From: Hanleya hanleyi
Lineage: Eukaryota > Mollusca > Polyplacophora > Lepidopleurida > Hanleyidae
Reading direction: 5' to 3'
Assembly: GCA_036873755.1 (NCBI GenBank)
Contig: JAVTVY010017232.1
Coordinates: 1 to 64,000, forward strand
DNA length: 64,000 nucleotides
Below are positions 43,285-55,139 of the stretch, piece by piece (position 1 is the first letter of the stretch; each line of letters starts with the position of its first letter). Made by a program: the position numbers and the translations under genes. The notes beneath the pieces are model-generated. The model did no database searches. It was not told the origin of the DNA and worked only from the letters and a program-made list of their open reading frames with translations.

Positions 43285-45490
43285 TAGCCCACCATCACCA
43301 GATGGTGGGCTGTTCAAATCAGTTTTCGTCCGTGGTCCGTCGTCCGTCGTCCGTCAGTCCGTCGTCCGTCCGTAAACAATTCTTGTTACCGCGATATCTC
43401 AGGAACTACTGCATGGATCTTTTTCAAATTTGGTACACAGGTTCCCCCTGGGGTCTAGTTGTGCAAGAAACCTTTTCTGGTCCGATTCGAAAATCCAATA
43501 TGGCCACCAGGCAGCCATCTTGGATTACCGCGATTTCTCGGGAACTACTGCATGGATCTTTTTCAAATTTGGTACACAGGTTCCCCTTGGGGTCTAGTTG
43601 TGCAAGAAACCTTTTCTGGTCCGATTTTAAAATCCAATATGGCCACCAGGCGGCCATCTTTGATTTCCCCATGAAATCTTGTTACCGCGATTTCTCAGGA
43701 ACTGCTGCCTGGATCTTTTTCAAATTTGGTACACAGGTTCCCCTTGGGGTCTAGTTGTGCAAGAAACCTTTTCTGGTCCGATTCGAAAATCCAATATGGC
43801 CACCAGGCAGCCATCTTGGATTTCCCCATGAAACCTTGTTACCACGATTTCTCGGGAACTACTGCATGGATCTTTTTCAAATTTGGTACACAGGTTCCCC
43901 TTGAGGTCTAGTTGTGCAAGAAACCTTTTCTGGCCCGATTCAAAAATCCAATATGGCCACCAGGCAGCCATCTTGGATTTCCCCATGAAACCTTGTTACC
44001 ACGATTTCTCGGGAACTACTGCTTGGATCTTTTTCAAATTTGGTACACAGATTCCCCTTGGGGTCTAGTTGTGCAAGAAACCTTTTCTGGTCCGATTTTA
44101 AAATCCAATATGGCCACCAGGCAGCCATCTTTGATTTCCCCATGAAATCTTGTTACCGCGATTTCTCAGGAACTAGTGCCTGGATCTTTTTCAAATTTGG
44201 TACACAGGTTCCCCTTGGGGTCTAGTTGTGCAAGAAACCTTTTCTGGTCCGAATCGAAAATCCAATATGGCCACCAGGCAGCCATCTTGGATTTCCCCCA
44301 TGAAACCTTGTTATTGCGATTTCTCAGGAACTACTGCATGGATATTTCTCAAATTTGGTACACAGGTTCCCCTTGGGGTCTAGTTGAGCAAGATACCTTT
44401 TCTGGTCCGATTCGAAAATCCAATATGGCTACCAGGCAGCCATCTTGGATTTCCCAATGAAACCTTGTTATCGCGATTTCTCAGGAACTACTGCATGGAT
44501 CCTTCTCAAATTTGGTACACAGGTTCCCCTTGGGGTCTAGTTGTGCAAGATACCTTTTCTGGTCCGATTCGAAAATCCAATATGGCCACCAGGCAGCCAT
44601 CTTGGATTTCTCCAGGAAACTTAGTTATCGTCATTTCTCAGTGCACCATGGATCTTTCTCAGATTTGGTACACAGATTCTCCTTAGGGTCTAGTTTTGCA
44701 AGATAGCTTTTTCGGTCCGAATCGAAAATCCAATATGGCCACAAGGCGGCCATCTTGGATTTCCCCATAAAACCTTGTTATCGCAACTTCTCAGGAATTA
44801 CTGCATGGATCTTCGGTCTAGTTGTGCAAGATGCCTTTTCTGGTCCGATTCGAAAATCCAATATGGCCACCAGGCAGCCATCCTGGATTTCCCCATTAAA
44901 CTTTGTTATCGTCATTTCTCAGGAAGTACTGCATGGATCTTTCTCAAATTTGGTACACAGGTTCACCTTATGATCTAGTTGTGCAAGATACCTTTTTCGG
45001 TTCAAATTGAGAATCCAATATGGCCACCAGGCGGCCATCTTAGATTTCCCATGAAACTTTGTTATCGTGATTTCTCAGGAAGCACTGCCTGGATCTTTCT
45101 CAAATTTGGTAGACAGGTTGCCCTTGTGGTCCAGTTGTGCAACATACCTTTTCTGGTCCGATTTCAAAATCCAATATGTCCATCAGGCGGACATCTTGGA
45201 TTTCCCCATGAAACTTTGTTATTGCGATTTCTCAGAAACTACTGCATGGATCTTCCTCAAATTTGGTACACAGATTCCCCTTGTGGCCCAGTTGTGCAAG
45301 ATACCTTTTTTGGTCCGATTCGAAAATCCAATATGGCTGTCAGGTGGCCATTTTGAATTTCCCCTTGAAACCTTGTTATCGTGAATTCTCAGGAAATATT
45401 TCATGGATCTTTCTGAAATTTGGTACACAGGTCTCACATGGGGCCTACTTGTGCAAGATACCTTTTTTGGTCCGATTCGAAAATCCAATT
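43285..45490 (+). repeat. Hairpin-headed array C, about 13 units of 157 bp
   Basis: The head 'tttttagcccaccatcacca' and 'gatggtgggc' forms a perfect 10-bp stem, followed by a 'gtccgtcgtccgtcg' run. Units follow with 'cgatttctcaggaactactg', 'ggatctttttcaaatttggt', 'acacaggttccccttggggt' and 'ccaatatggccaccaggc'. Unit starts fall near 43678, 43835, 43991, 44149, 44308 and 44466. Identity is high in the left half and falls to the right. Confidence 0.93.
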
Positions 45491-45503
45491 AATACGGTAT
45501 TCC

Positions 45504-45761
45504 CGAGTTGTGACGTTGCATCACAAGAGTCAGCGGATCAAACGGTGTGGCATATTCTATATATTGACTATAGAGAATATCCATATCTTCGCCTTCCATA
45601 TCAAGGAGTTCAAATAATTGGGAATTAAAATGTATTTCTTCAAATTTTAAATCAGTTTTCTTTAGTCCATGTAGTTGCAAGTGAACTACCCCACCCTTTC
45701 GTCTGCTGGCGGGTCAGCTACATGAAGGGACGTCACTCTTGTGACACAATGTCACAACTCG
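45504..45761. mobile_element. 258-bp fold-back element
   Basis: The left end CGAGTTGTGACGTTGCATCA and the right end, inverted, CGAGTTGTGACATTGTGTCA are 30-bp inverted repeats with about five mismatches. It starts 14 bp after the last unit of array C. A short minus frame crosses it. No target duplication is clear. Confidence 0.6.
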
Positions 45762-46249
45762 ACAACTGTAAACTACTGCATGTTTCGATCCAAGGGAAAT
45801 AATCAGGATTCAGACACTTTCAAATTCGAAGTTTCAACAGTACTGCGTGGACCGGATCCCTTCAGTATTAAGTATTGTACCATCTTATTATTTTCGAGCA
45901 TGGTATCTTAAAAGAGATATCTCAAACTAGTCCAGCAAACAGAACAGAATTAGCATTCGTTCCTAATTATAAAATCTTAAGTATGCCAAAGTGTCAAAGA
46001 GATTTTTCTTCGCTTCCAGTATCAAATGATGACACGTGCAAAAAAAAAATACTACAAAACGAAGACGAAGGATCCTCCGTACATGTACATTCACTTTCAG
46101 ACTAACTTTGCTCATTTCCCTTGTACTATAACAACCGACATAAGTACAGTTTCTAGAAATCTTGAAACTCCTGAACTTAGAAAGATTATATCTTGGTGTT
46201 TTCCAGTGTCCCTTTTTCGATCTTTTTCAATCAGATTCGAAATTTTGTA

Positions 46250-46740
46250 AACAAAATTACAACTCAATCGTCGCTGGTTAAGGAATTGAGTGTAAGCACA
46301 CCATCATCGAATACGTTTACTTACTCTCAAACTGCATTTACTCTGGACGATTTATTACTTTTCTCGAGGAAAGAGGTATTTGTCTTCTAACCACTCATAA
46401 CGATATAAGAAAGCGTACTGGGCTTCCAAAAGGCACAAAACACCATATAAAGCTAGATTCATATCTGGTTCTAGAAACTATACCACCAAGCTTCTTCACG
46501 TCTGTAGACGAGGGTCGTTCAGGAGGTAAAAGTATTTCGGGAAAGGTATTGCGCCACTATTACTAAAAACTCTGGTGTTGAATGTATGTCTATATTTTGA
46601 AAACCGCAAAATGCCTTACGGTTGAGCTTCAATTGAAAGGACACATACCGTGCAGACATGTCTCCACATGGGACTTCTCTGCACTGCAATCCTTCATCAG
46701 GACCTTATTGACCGTCTTAGTTCATTAATATTATATATTA
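46250..46740 (+). pseudogene. Decayed Penelope-type RT fragment
   Basis: Colinear with family A. It has 'ctggttaaggaattgagtgt', 'actctcaaactgcatttact', 'accactcataacgatat', 'agctagattcatatctggtt' and 'ggaaaggtattgcgccacta', ending within the region before motif A ('ccatgtggggacttctc'-like). Frames are broken throughout. It lacks motifs B and C and any tail. Confidence 0.7.
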
Positions 46741-46844
46741 TAAAACACGGTCACAAAAACAGCCACAGGAAATCCGTTAGAAAAAAGCAATTGCTTATAG
46801 GCAAACAATTTTGGTGGGACAACTTCAGTATCCAGATTATAACT

Positions 46845-48050
46845 TACAACACACATAAGGGAAGTGGGAAGAGGTGCCGACATACTGACAGAGCCACATG
46901 ACTTCACAGTATAGTCTTCCGGTTAACCTATTCTAAAGCACCTACCAAGAATCTAACAATTCGTGATATGTGTTGTACCTCAGGTACGCTTTTATTGTAC
47001 CTGTTCAGGTGGCAACTTGGATGATATGACCACACGGCCCCTAGCACCGGCATAAGCGGTATTAGATACAAATCTAGAGAGCTATGATGGAAATGCTCTG
47101 ACAACTCGTATATTGATAATTGGTGAGCAGTTTCGCTGTGACAACTCGTACACTGGGGATTGGTGAGCTGTGTCGTCGTCAAATGAATATGACGGCATTT
47201 AACACAAACGACTATAGTCTGTAAGGCCCGATCTAGACCCAGCATCAACTTCCCACAAATGCCAACATATATCAAAGACCAAGAGGTCTGTACAGGGGGC
47301 GGGCCTCGGGGACGAAACGTCTACCAGCAGAATCTCGCCATATACAGGTAAAAATTACAACACATATGAGGGAAGTGGGAAGAGGTGCCGACATACTGAC
47401 AGAGCCACATGTCTTCACAGTATAGTCTTCCGCTTAACCTATTCTAAAGCACATAAGAATCTAACGATTCGTGATATGTGTTGTATCTCAGGTACGCTTT
47501 CATTGTACCTGTTCATGTGGCAACTTGGATGATATGACCACACGGCCCCTAGCACCGACATAAGCGGTATTAGATACAAATCTAGAGAGCTATGATGGAA
47601 ATGCTCTGACAACTCGTATATTGGTAATTGGTGAGCTGTTTCGCTGTGACAACTCGTACACTGGGGATTGGTGGGCTGTATCGTCGTCAGATGAAAATGA
47701 CGGCATTTAACACAAAAGACTAGTCTGTAAGGCCCGATCTCGACCCAGCATCAACTTCCCACAAACGCCAACATATATGAAAGACCAAAAGGTCTGTACA
47801 GGGGGCGGGCCTCGGGGACGAAACGTCCACCAGCAGAATCTCGCCATATACAGGTAAAAATTACAACACATACAAGGGAAGTGGGAAGAGATACTGACAG
47901 AGCCACATGACTTCACAGTATAGTCTTCCGGTTAACCTATTCTAAAGTACATACCAAGAACGATTCGTGATATGTGCTGTATCTCAGGTACGCTTTTATT
48001 GTACCTGTTCATGTGGCAACTTGGATGATACGACCACACGGCCCCTAGCA
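46845..48050 (-). repeat. 508-bp tandem repeat of a family-B tail, 2.4 copies
   Basis: Copies start near 46845, 47350 and 47860 with 'ttacaacacacataagggaa'. Each contains 'gcccctagcaccggcataag' and 'ggtacgcttttattgtacct', which mark a minus-strand family-B tail. Each of the first two also has 'gggggcgggcctcggggacg' and 'ccaccagcagaatctcgcca'-like text. Copies differ by only a few percent. A related scrap lies near 59640-59700. Confidence 0.85.
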
Positions 48051-48059
48051 CCCATCTAC

Positions 48060-48170
48060 CAAGGATTCCCCCTTTGGATTTGAGAGAAAAATCCGAGAGC
48101 GGGAGCTGTTCTGGATGCTAGAGCTTGGGTCAGTGTCTCCGTATGGTTTAAATGATATTTTCAAATGGTT
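48060..48170 (+). pseudogene. C-terminal part of a GIY-YIG endonuclease
   Basis: The plus frame reads P-F-G-F-E-R-K-I-R-E-R-E-L-F-W-M, then L-E-L-G-S-V-S-P-Y-G-L-N-D. R-x-R-E-x-x-W-x-x-x-L-x-S-x-x-P-Y-G-L-N is the usual ending of GIY-YIG domains in Penelope-like and related elements. It runs straight into RT-type sequence at 48205. Confidence 0.55.
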
Positions 48171-49311
48171 GGGCAGTGTTAGAAACAGCCATTCAAATAT
48201 TCAAAAATTCGTCATAGTCCCAGCAGACAAAGCTCCAAACAATATAATATTCATATGTAAATATTACTATTACCAGGTGCTGGTCAAGGAATTAAATATA
48301 AGCACACCATCGCCGAATACGTATACTTACACCCAAACAGCATTTAGCCTGGAACATTTATTTAACAATCACAAAACGCTTCTCAAGGAAAGAGGTATTT
48401 GTCTCCCAACCATTCATAACGATGTACCGAAAGTTTACTGAACTCCCAAAATGCATAAATCACCATACAAATCTATATTCATAGCTGGTTCTAGGAGCTG
48501 CACCACTAAGCTTCTTTCAACCCTGTTGAAATTATCAAGCGCTATATAGGCGATCTCTACACTGTGGATAATCGCTACATAAATGAGGGAGTGAAGGATA
48601 TATATCCACTCTCACTGGATTTGAAGAAAACTACAGATAGCCCTAACGGCACATGATATGTAGACCTATATCTCGGTAAAAATGAAGCGAGAAGAGAGAT
48701 GATTACAGTTTCGACATCGTAAACTATTCCTTTCTGAACAGCAATATTCCAGTAGGACCGGCATATGGCGCATCTATATTTCGCCTAGTAACATTTGCTA
48801 GATCCTGAATGAAATGTGAAGAATTTAATGAACGTCACAAAACATTATTGCAGCAACTTATAAAACGGGGCTATAACACCAAGCGTCTCCACTCAAAGTT
48901 TGTAAAATTTGGCAATTAATATCGATATAGCAAAATATGAACGCAGCGTGTAAGAGCTATGGCGTTACGTTTCTCTGTCTATTTTCGCTTAACCCGGGGC
49001 TAGAGTTCAAGATCCTCATTACGTTCATGTGAACAGGCGCAATCAAAACGTGATTGAGAAACATCATTCTCTAGATAGCGATTTCACAACGAAAATCATA
49101 TGAATAAAGAATACTGATCAGCAAAACGGATTTGATATTCTTGGAACATCATGTCTTACCGGCATTATTGAAAGCTGTTAACTGTATCTTTTACAGGAAT
49201 CCTTTGAATTTGATCCTAATCCTGTTATACAAATTAGGGCTTTGGATTATGGACGCGAAACTTCTTAAATGGACGAGGGCTGAATATTGAATGGCAGACT
49301 AGACGTTTGCA
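48171..49311 (+). pseudogene. Penelope-type copy with internal deletion
   Basis: It begins with F-V-I-V-P-A-D-K-A-P-N-N-I-I (48210) and continues to P-K-M-H-K-S-P-Y-K (48450). It then jumps at about 48525 to the motif C region, skipping motifs A and B. Motif C reads Y-I-G-D-L-Y-T-V-D-N, so the first catalytic Asp is Gly. The tail ends 'gactagacgtttgc'. Stops occur at 48440 and 48658, among others. Confidence 0.75.
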
Positions 49312-49468
49312 TTTTGATGTGTCTCTAGTTTTAGAAGGTTGGTCTAGTCTAGAACACAGCACCAAAGGATTATCTGTCAGACTGCAGCTGTAATATCATG
49401 GATCATCTACTTGCTCCTTTTCAATGCAAGGTCATCAAATGTCCATGCGAAAAGTAGATTTCATAACA

Positions 49469-49924
49469 CCTTTAGGTTAAAATGAAGTAAATGACGTCAC
49501 TTCCGCCAAAGGTGGATGTTCGTGGTAAGCATATCCCGCATTAAATGCTCAGTTGTGTTATTACTGGATAATATCATAACTAACTTTTATTGTGTTTCGC
49601 TAACTTAGTAAGTGTCGATTAATTTCTTAAAAAATTGTGACAGTCGCGAGCCTGTGTTCTTTTCAGGACACAATCAAACGACGATACCCACGTGACCAGC
49701 TCAGACGGTTGAAAAGTGCTCGTCTCAGAAGGCAGTTTACGTTCTCAAAAATCATTTGGTCATGAGTGTGGTTTGGTACATTTCACGTGAAGTGGGAGGA
49801 GTGGTAATCAAAAACATCAGTGTGTAGTTCCAGGCTAAAGTACAAGAAGGTCCGTTTTTCCGGGGCGAACTGAACCTGTTTAACCTGGAACGTAATGGGA
49901 CAAAACTATACTTCATTGTTACCT
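49469..49924 (+). repeat. Direct duplication, copy 1 (456 bp)
   Basis: It starts 'cctttaggttaaaatgaagt' and ends 'cttcattgttacct'. It matches 50790-51221 almost base for base. It carries about 23 extra bases ('tccgccaaaggtggatgttc') near its start. Confidence 0.93.
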
Positions 49925-50789
49925 ACAGATGTGACATAAAGACGGAGCTTGCTGATTCATATTTCATTCAGTCATCAATGTTTGGCAATATAATCTAATT
50001 GGAATAATCAGTATCGATGAAAATGCTGAGCAACTCGTGAATTTCATATACATGAGGCCCTTTTGGGGAATCCTAGACGATAGACCCGAAATAGGTGTTT
50101 TTTTATCAAAGTTTGTGTATTCCACCTGAGATATGGTGTTCTAAATCCACGGCGATCGTAATTTTGCAGTTAATTTTTAGTTCGTCCCGTTAGAGGATGC
50201 TGATGAAGGGAAATGCTAGATATCACAGTGGGAACTCAACCCCCCCCCCCCTCCCCTCCACAAGCTCACAAGTCCAGTCGGGACTGAGGGTCATTATGTC
50301 CCGCAGTTTGCTCTAATTATATGAAACCGATGAATATGGGCAAAGATTTCAGTCGGAGACAATTTTGCGTTAAATTTGCAACCAATCTCCCGACCAGTTA
50401 GCAAATTTACTTAGATTCGCAGGCTAAAATTTCACAAATTCCCTTCTATTTTAGCTCTCAGCGTTCTGCAAATCACATTTGACTGATGGAGTTATCTCCG
50501 TTGATAAGCCTATGATTAGATCACTTTTTTCCTTGACTGTCCTATAGGACGTGGTACACATACATGGGGAATTGTGCCCAGATTACTCCCTAACTTTATC
50601 TGAAAGATGTTTTAGCGCATTAGGACTTATATAGTGTAGATGTCAAATTTCGTTGATTGCAAAGATGGGGGGTGGGTTACAGAATTAGCTGCAAAATATT
50701 TATTCTTTGGAGCTTGGCTATAATATTGCCCTCAGTACTTCTTCAGATATTGACCTATCTGTGGTGTCAAGGGTTTCAACATTTTCATT
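49925..50789. other. Spacer between the two direct copies
   Basis: No gene recognised; a C-run lies at 50239-50256. Confidence 0.5.
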
Positions 50790-51221
50790 CCTTTAGGTTA
50801 AAATGAAGTAAATGACGTCACTAAGCATATCCCGCATTAAATGCTCAGTTGTGTTATTACTGGATAATATCATAACTAACTTTTATTGTGTTTCGCTAAC
50901 TTAGTAAGTGTCGATTAATTTCTGAAAAAAATTGTGACAGTCGCGAGCCTGTGTTCTTTTCAGGGCACAATCAAACGACGATACCCACGTGACCAGCTCA
51001 GACGGTTGAAAAGTGCTCGTCTCAGAAGGCAGTTTACGTTCTCAAAAATCATTTGGTCATGAGTGTGGTTTGGTACATTTCACGTGAAGTGGGAGGAGTG
51101 GTAATCAAAAACATCAGTGTGTAGTTCCAGGCTAAAGTACAAGAAGGTCCGTTTTTCCGGGGCGAACTGAACCTGTTTAACCTGGAACGTAATGGGACAA
51201 AACTATACTTCATTGTTACCT
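50790..51221 (+). repeat. Direct duplication, copy 2 (432 bp)
   Basis: The mate of 49469-49924. The two differ by one gap and very few substitutions, so the duplication is recent. The ends are not TG...CA, so an LTR pair is unlikely. Confidence 0.93.
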
Positions 51222-52574
51222 GAAAAGTGGGGTAGGGTGAACTTCGACTGTTATCTATCGCAGGAAATTCGGATATTTTAGGATTCGTTTTACGCATTTT
51301 GGCACATTCGTGGGGTTAAATACCGGGAAATATTGCACACTGATTTCAGTTCATTAACTACTCTGAATAGCTCATAAAAAATTCTATGATAAAATTATGT
51401 CTCAAAACAAATATGATATCATACACATTTAAGAGTTATGCCCCTTTGTAGTTTGCCGTACAACATTCTTTAGGGCCTAAATAGTATTTTTGACGTTGTT
51501 TGTTGTGTAACCTTATTCAAGTTTAGTACTTAGCCAAACGTAATCAATACACAAACATCCTATTATAGATAATATGTAATACTGTAGTGAAGACTCACGT
51601 ACAAGTATGGCACATGAAATAGCCCTCACAATCAATATACACGGCTATAGCACACATATATAGACGGTTAGATAGAACCTGACTTGTAATACGAACCCGT
51701 TCTAAAGCCGACGGATTTGGTTGAGAGAACAATTACAGTAAGTTATTGGATGCGATAGACGTTCGACTGACGGACTGCCATTGTGCAACTTGCAACATTA
51801 GAATACAGCTGGGATCTTACCGGGTAACATCAAAATACAGCGGAGGCTCATTACGGTAAAATCTACAGGTCATTTACACCTCTCCTTGAAATTAATCAAT
51901 GTGTAACAATGTAATTTTGCAATACGATCGATTGAGCTTAAGGAGGTTCCACACGAATTCAAATTTACATCTACTGCGCATGTTTCTGCGCATACATCAA
52001 CATAGGGATATTTGAATCGAAAAGAATATCAAAGAAAATATTAACCTTAAAGAAAACATTTGTGTGACATGGTGACCCTCATGTTCATTAGATTTTCCGA
52101 TTTAGAATGGTCCCAGAAATTTGTGGCATTTTAAGGAGAATGACAATTTCACTTCATAGCAAATGTGTTCTTTTTCTCTGACATTTATCATGGATTTCCT
52201 ATCTAATCATATAGGGTTATTAAAGTAGACCACGCAAATTGCCGGATTATGCCATAATTAGCTTGGTGACCCCATAATTTTACCTTTAACTTTGAAGTTA
52301 TGTGTGTTCATCACTATATATAACTTCTAGAAATTTTGGCATGAACTGTTTCTTTACGTATGTTTCACTTCAAATACTGTTGCAGTCCTGAGCGGTCAAA
52401 TCAACCTGACGTTTATAGAAGAAAGTACGTTTTCAGTCAACATTTGCATCGGTTCGCCACTGAGGTCTTGAACAAGAACACTGATGTATGGCAGTTGTCA
52501 ATTTCCTGTGTGACAGTAATAGTATAACATGTAATATAACAGGAATAATTTGCAAAGTTTGTTGAGAAAGGTGA
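51222..52574. other. No recognised feature
   Basis: AT-rich unique sequence; no exon or repeat supported. Confidence 0.5.
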
Positions 52575-52930
52575 GGCGCCTATTACATCCTGCCAACCGT
52601 GCGTATATCTGGAACGTGCTTCTTAAATATGTAATATTACATGAAGTATGATTCTCTAACACTTGCGCCTATTACATCCTGTCAACCGTGCATATATCTG
52701 GAACGTGCTTCTTAAATATGTAATATTACATGAAGTATGATTCTCTAACACATGCGCCTATTACATCCTGTCAACCGTACGTATATCTGGAACGTGCTTC
52801 TTAAATATGTAATATTACATGAAGTATGACTCTAACACATGCGCCTATTACATCCTGCCAACCGTGCGTATATCTGGAACGTGCTTCTTAAATATGTAAT
52901 ATTACTTGAAGTATGACTCTCTAACACATG
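52575..52930 (+). repeat. 88-90-bp tandem repeat, 4 units
   Basis: Units start near 52575, 52665, 52753 and 52841 with 'gcgcctattacatcctgc'. They contain 'tatatctggaacgtgcttct' and the palindrome 'atgtaatattacat'. Confidence 0.93.
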
Positions 52931-53048
52931 ATTCCAATAAACCAACAAATAATACCGGAAGTAGATTTATATCCCGAGAACGATGATGGACGTGTGAAAA
53001 TTTCACCGATGGATACCTTATAGCGAAGGTATCATAAGGTAAAATCAG

Positions 53049-53275
53049 AAGGTACGGCATATCGCGTTGGGCACACCGTCAGATCCCCGAAGTTAAGCAA
53101 CGAGTGATGTACTGGCGATGGTGATGTACTGGCTGGGTTGATCAGTGTCCATGATAATAGGAACTTTGGACACTCGTATTCTGGCACATGTAGGCACCGT
53201 CGTGATATGACTGAAAAAATGTTGAAAATGATGTTAAATCCTAGTCACTCACTCACTCACTCACTCACTCACTCC
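53049..53275 (+). mobile_element. 5S-rRNA-derived SINE with (ACTC)n tail
   Basis: The head (53050-53110) follows 5S rRNA: 'tacggcatatcgcgttgggc', then 'gtcagatccccgaagttaag', which includes the internal A-box-like 'gaagttaagcaacg'. A middle part follows with 'actggctgggttgatcagtg'. The tail is 'cgtgatatgactgaaaaaat', 'gttgaaaatgatgttaaatc' and eight or so ACTC units. This is the SINE3-type plan. Similar tails are known to me from mollusc SINEs. Confidence 0.75.
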
Positions 53276-55139
53276 AACATCATAATGACGTCATCAAACC
53301 GGAAATATGGTTATGTGTCCTCTTATATGAGCAAAGGGAAGCTACTCTATTGACAGAAATAGACGAGATATGTTAGCATAAAAGAAATGAATACACAATC
53401 GTCGTATATTGTAATACATATTTTATTATACAACTAGTTACACTACAACAGTTCAAAACCTCATTGCAAACACATCAGATTGAAAATATATTTTTTCTCG
53501 CATAATATACACATGTAAAACAAAATTTAATATTCACAAATTATTTTTTATTTATTCTTTACAATATTTTATTCATATTTCCGAATCGTTACTGTTCACC
53601 TCATAATCCCTTCCTCTCATTTTCTGGAATAAGTCCTTTTTCTGTTTGATACTCTGTTTGATAACTTTCTCATAGTTAATATTGTTTAGTCTTTGAAGCT
53701 GACTGGTTGTCTTCAAAATTTCTTTATGAATATAATCAGTTTTTTCTCATGATAATTGATCACTTGGTCGAAAAACTGTCTTTTTCATTGTCTTTGCTAT
53801 TAACCCCGTCTAAAAAAGGTCTGTTTCTCCGCCATATCCATCCTCTCTCCAGAAATTATATTTAGTACACATCTGAGTATCAGTGGGCTGGTCTGTCACG
53901 CTAGTATGAATGCTTTCTTCACCTTCATTCTCATCCTCTGAAGAATATTTCCTTTCAAACGCCTTGACTCACTCTCAGCTTCATTATTGTTTGCGATCTA
54001 ACCCTGACCCCGTTGAGACTCATCCCGTTCGTATAGCAAGCCGTTTTACTTTTTATTCAGTATTTGGTGATATCATTAAATATTTTCTGATATCAGGAAA
54101 TGATTTACTGATATCACAAATATTTGCTGATATCAGCAAATATTTGCTACTGTCATCAAATATTCAATGATAGTGACTAAAATCGAATTATTTACAAAAT
54201 AACATTGATACAAGATACAAATACAATACTAAAGGGTTTCAAACTTAATTTTGGTTAGGCTTTCGAATCCAGAACCTGACAAAGTGTAACGGAAGTACGT
54301 GTATATTGGGACATTGTTGTATGTGTAGGATACAATTGACAGGGGTCGTGGTGAGCAAACAGCAAAATATTTTCATGAGAACATACAAGAAATATGGGAA
54401 TATTTTTATTGAATAACAGGTAGTATACGAAGATACGAAGAAATGAGAGTCTGTGCATGTATAAATAAGACAGTTGACATGTGACCATGCCTAAATGCAT
54501 TAGGAACTGACAATACCACCTATATTGGCACTGAAAACGGAGAACATTTCAAGACAAAACGGAAAATCAACTGGAGAAGACCAGGAATTTTTCGAAAAAT
54601 CAGATGTTTTCAAGATGAAATCAATCCATTTAACCAAAAATATAGGAACTATAGAATTGTTTAGGAAATATAGGAGGTTGTCAAAAATATAAGAAATATG
54701 GGAGCACCAGAACCCATGATTTGATGACACTGACTGTTTTCAGAGAATGTACTATTTATAACAAACAGGAGGGGTAAACAATGGTACTTCTGGGGCATAA
54801 CTTTGGTCAAGGAGCTTCAAGAAGATCTACTCTCCTTGATGAGTAAGATTCGAGCGTAGGAATGGTCCTCCAACGAAAGTTTCCATTTGTTTAAAACGTT
54901 CTGGAAAGTAATTTCAAAGTTAGGGGAACCCGTAGTTCGGCAGTAATAAACACAGAATATCATCGCTCATTCAATATTTTAAACGCCTTGTATTTAGCAT
55001 CAGAAGCCAGAGATTTTCTTCAGTTCCACCACATATTAGTGGTATGATACTTAGGACGTTCGTTTGCATTAGCAATAGCTTTGTGACACTAAATTTAGGT
55101 TTCTGAATTATTATAAAATAGCCACCAATTTGCGTAAGA
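53276..55139. other. No recognised gene; palindromic cluster at 54061-54175
   Basis: A series of 'tgatatca' motifs culminates in a 30-bp perfect palindrome at 54117-54146 (half-site 'caaatatttgctgat'). The remainder is unassigned, AT-rich. Confidence 0.55.

Noticed and set aside
43302..45488. Many 60-150-codon frames repeating C-A-R-N-L-F-W and M-A-T-R-Q-P
   Set aside because: They follow the 157-bp array units and drift with them; no start, splice or domain evidence.
49469..51221. LTR retrotransposon with a pair of LTRs
   Set aside because: The ends are not TG...CA, the spacer is 865 bp without coding sequence, and no primer-binding site or polypurine tract is seen.
53049..53150. A functional 5S rRNA gene
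   Set aside because: Only the first half resembles 5S rRNA and it passes into a SINE body and tail.
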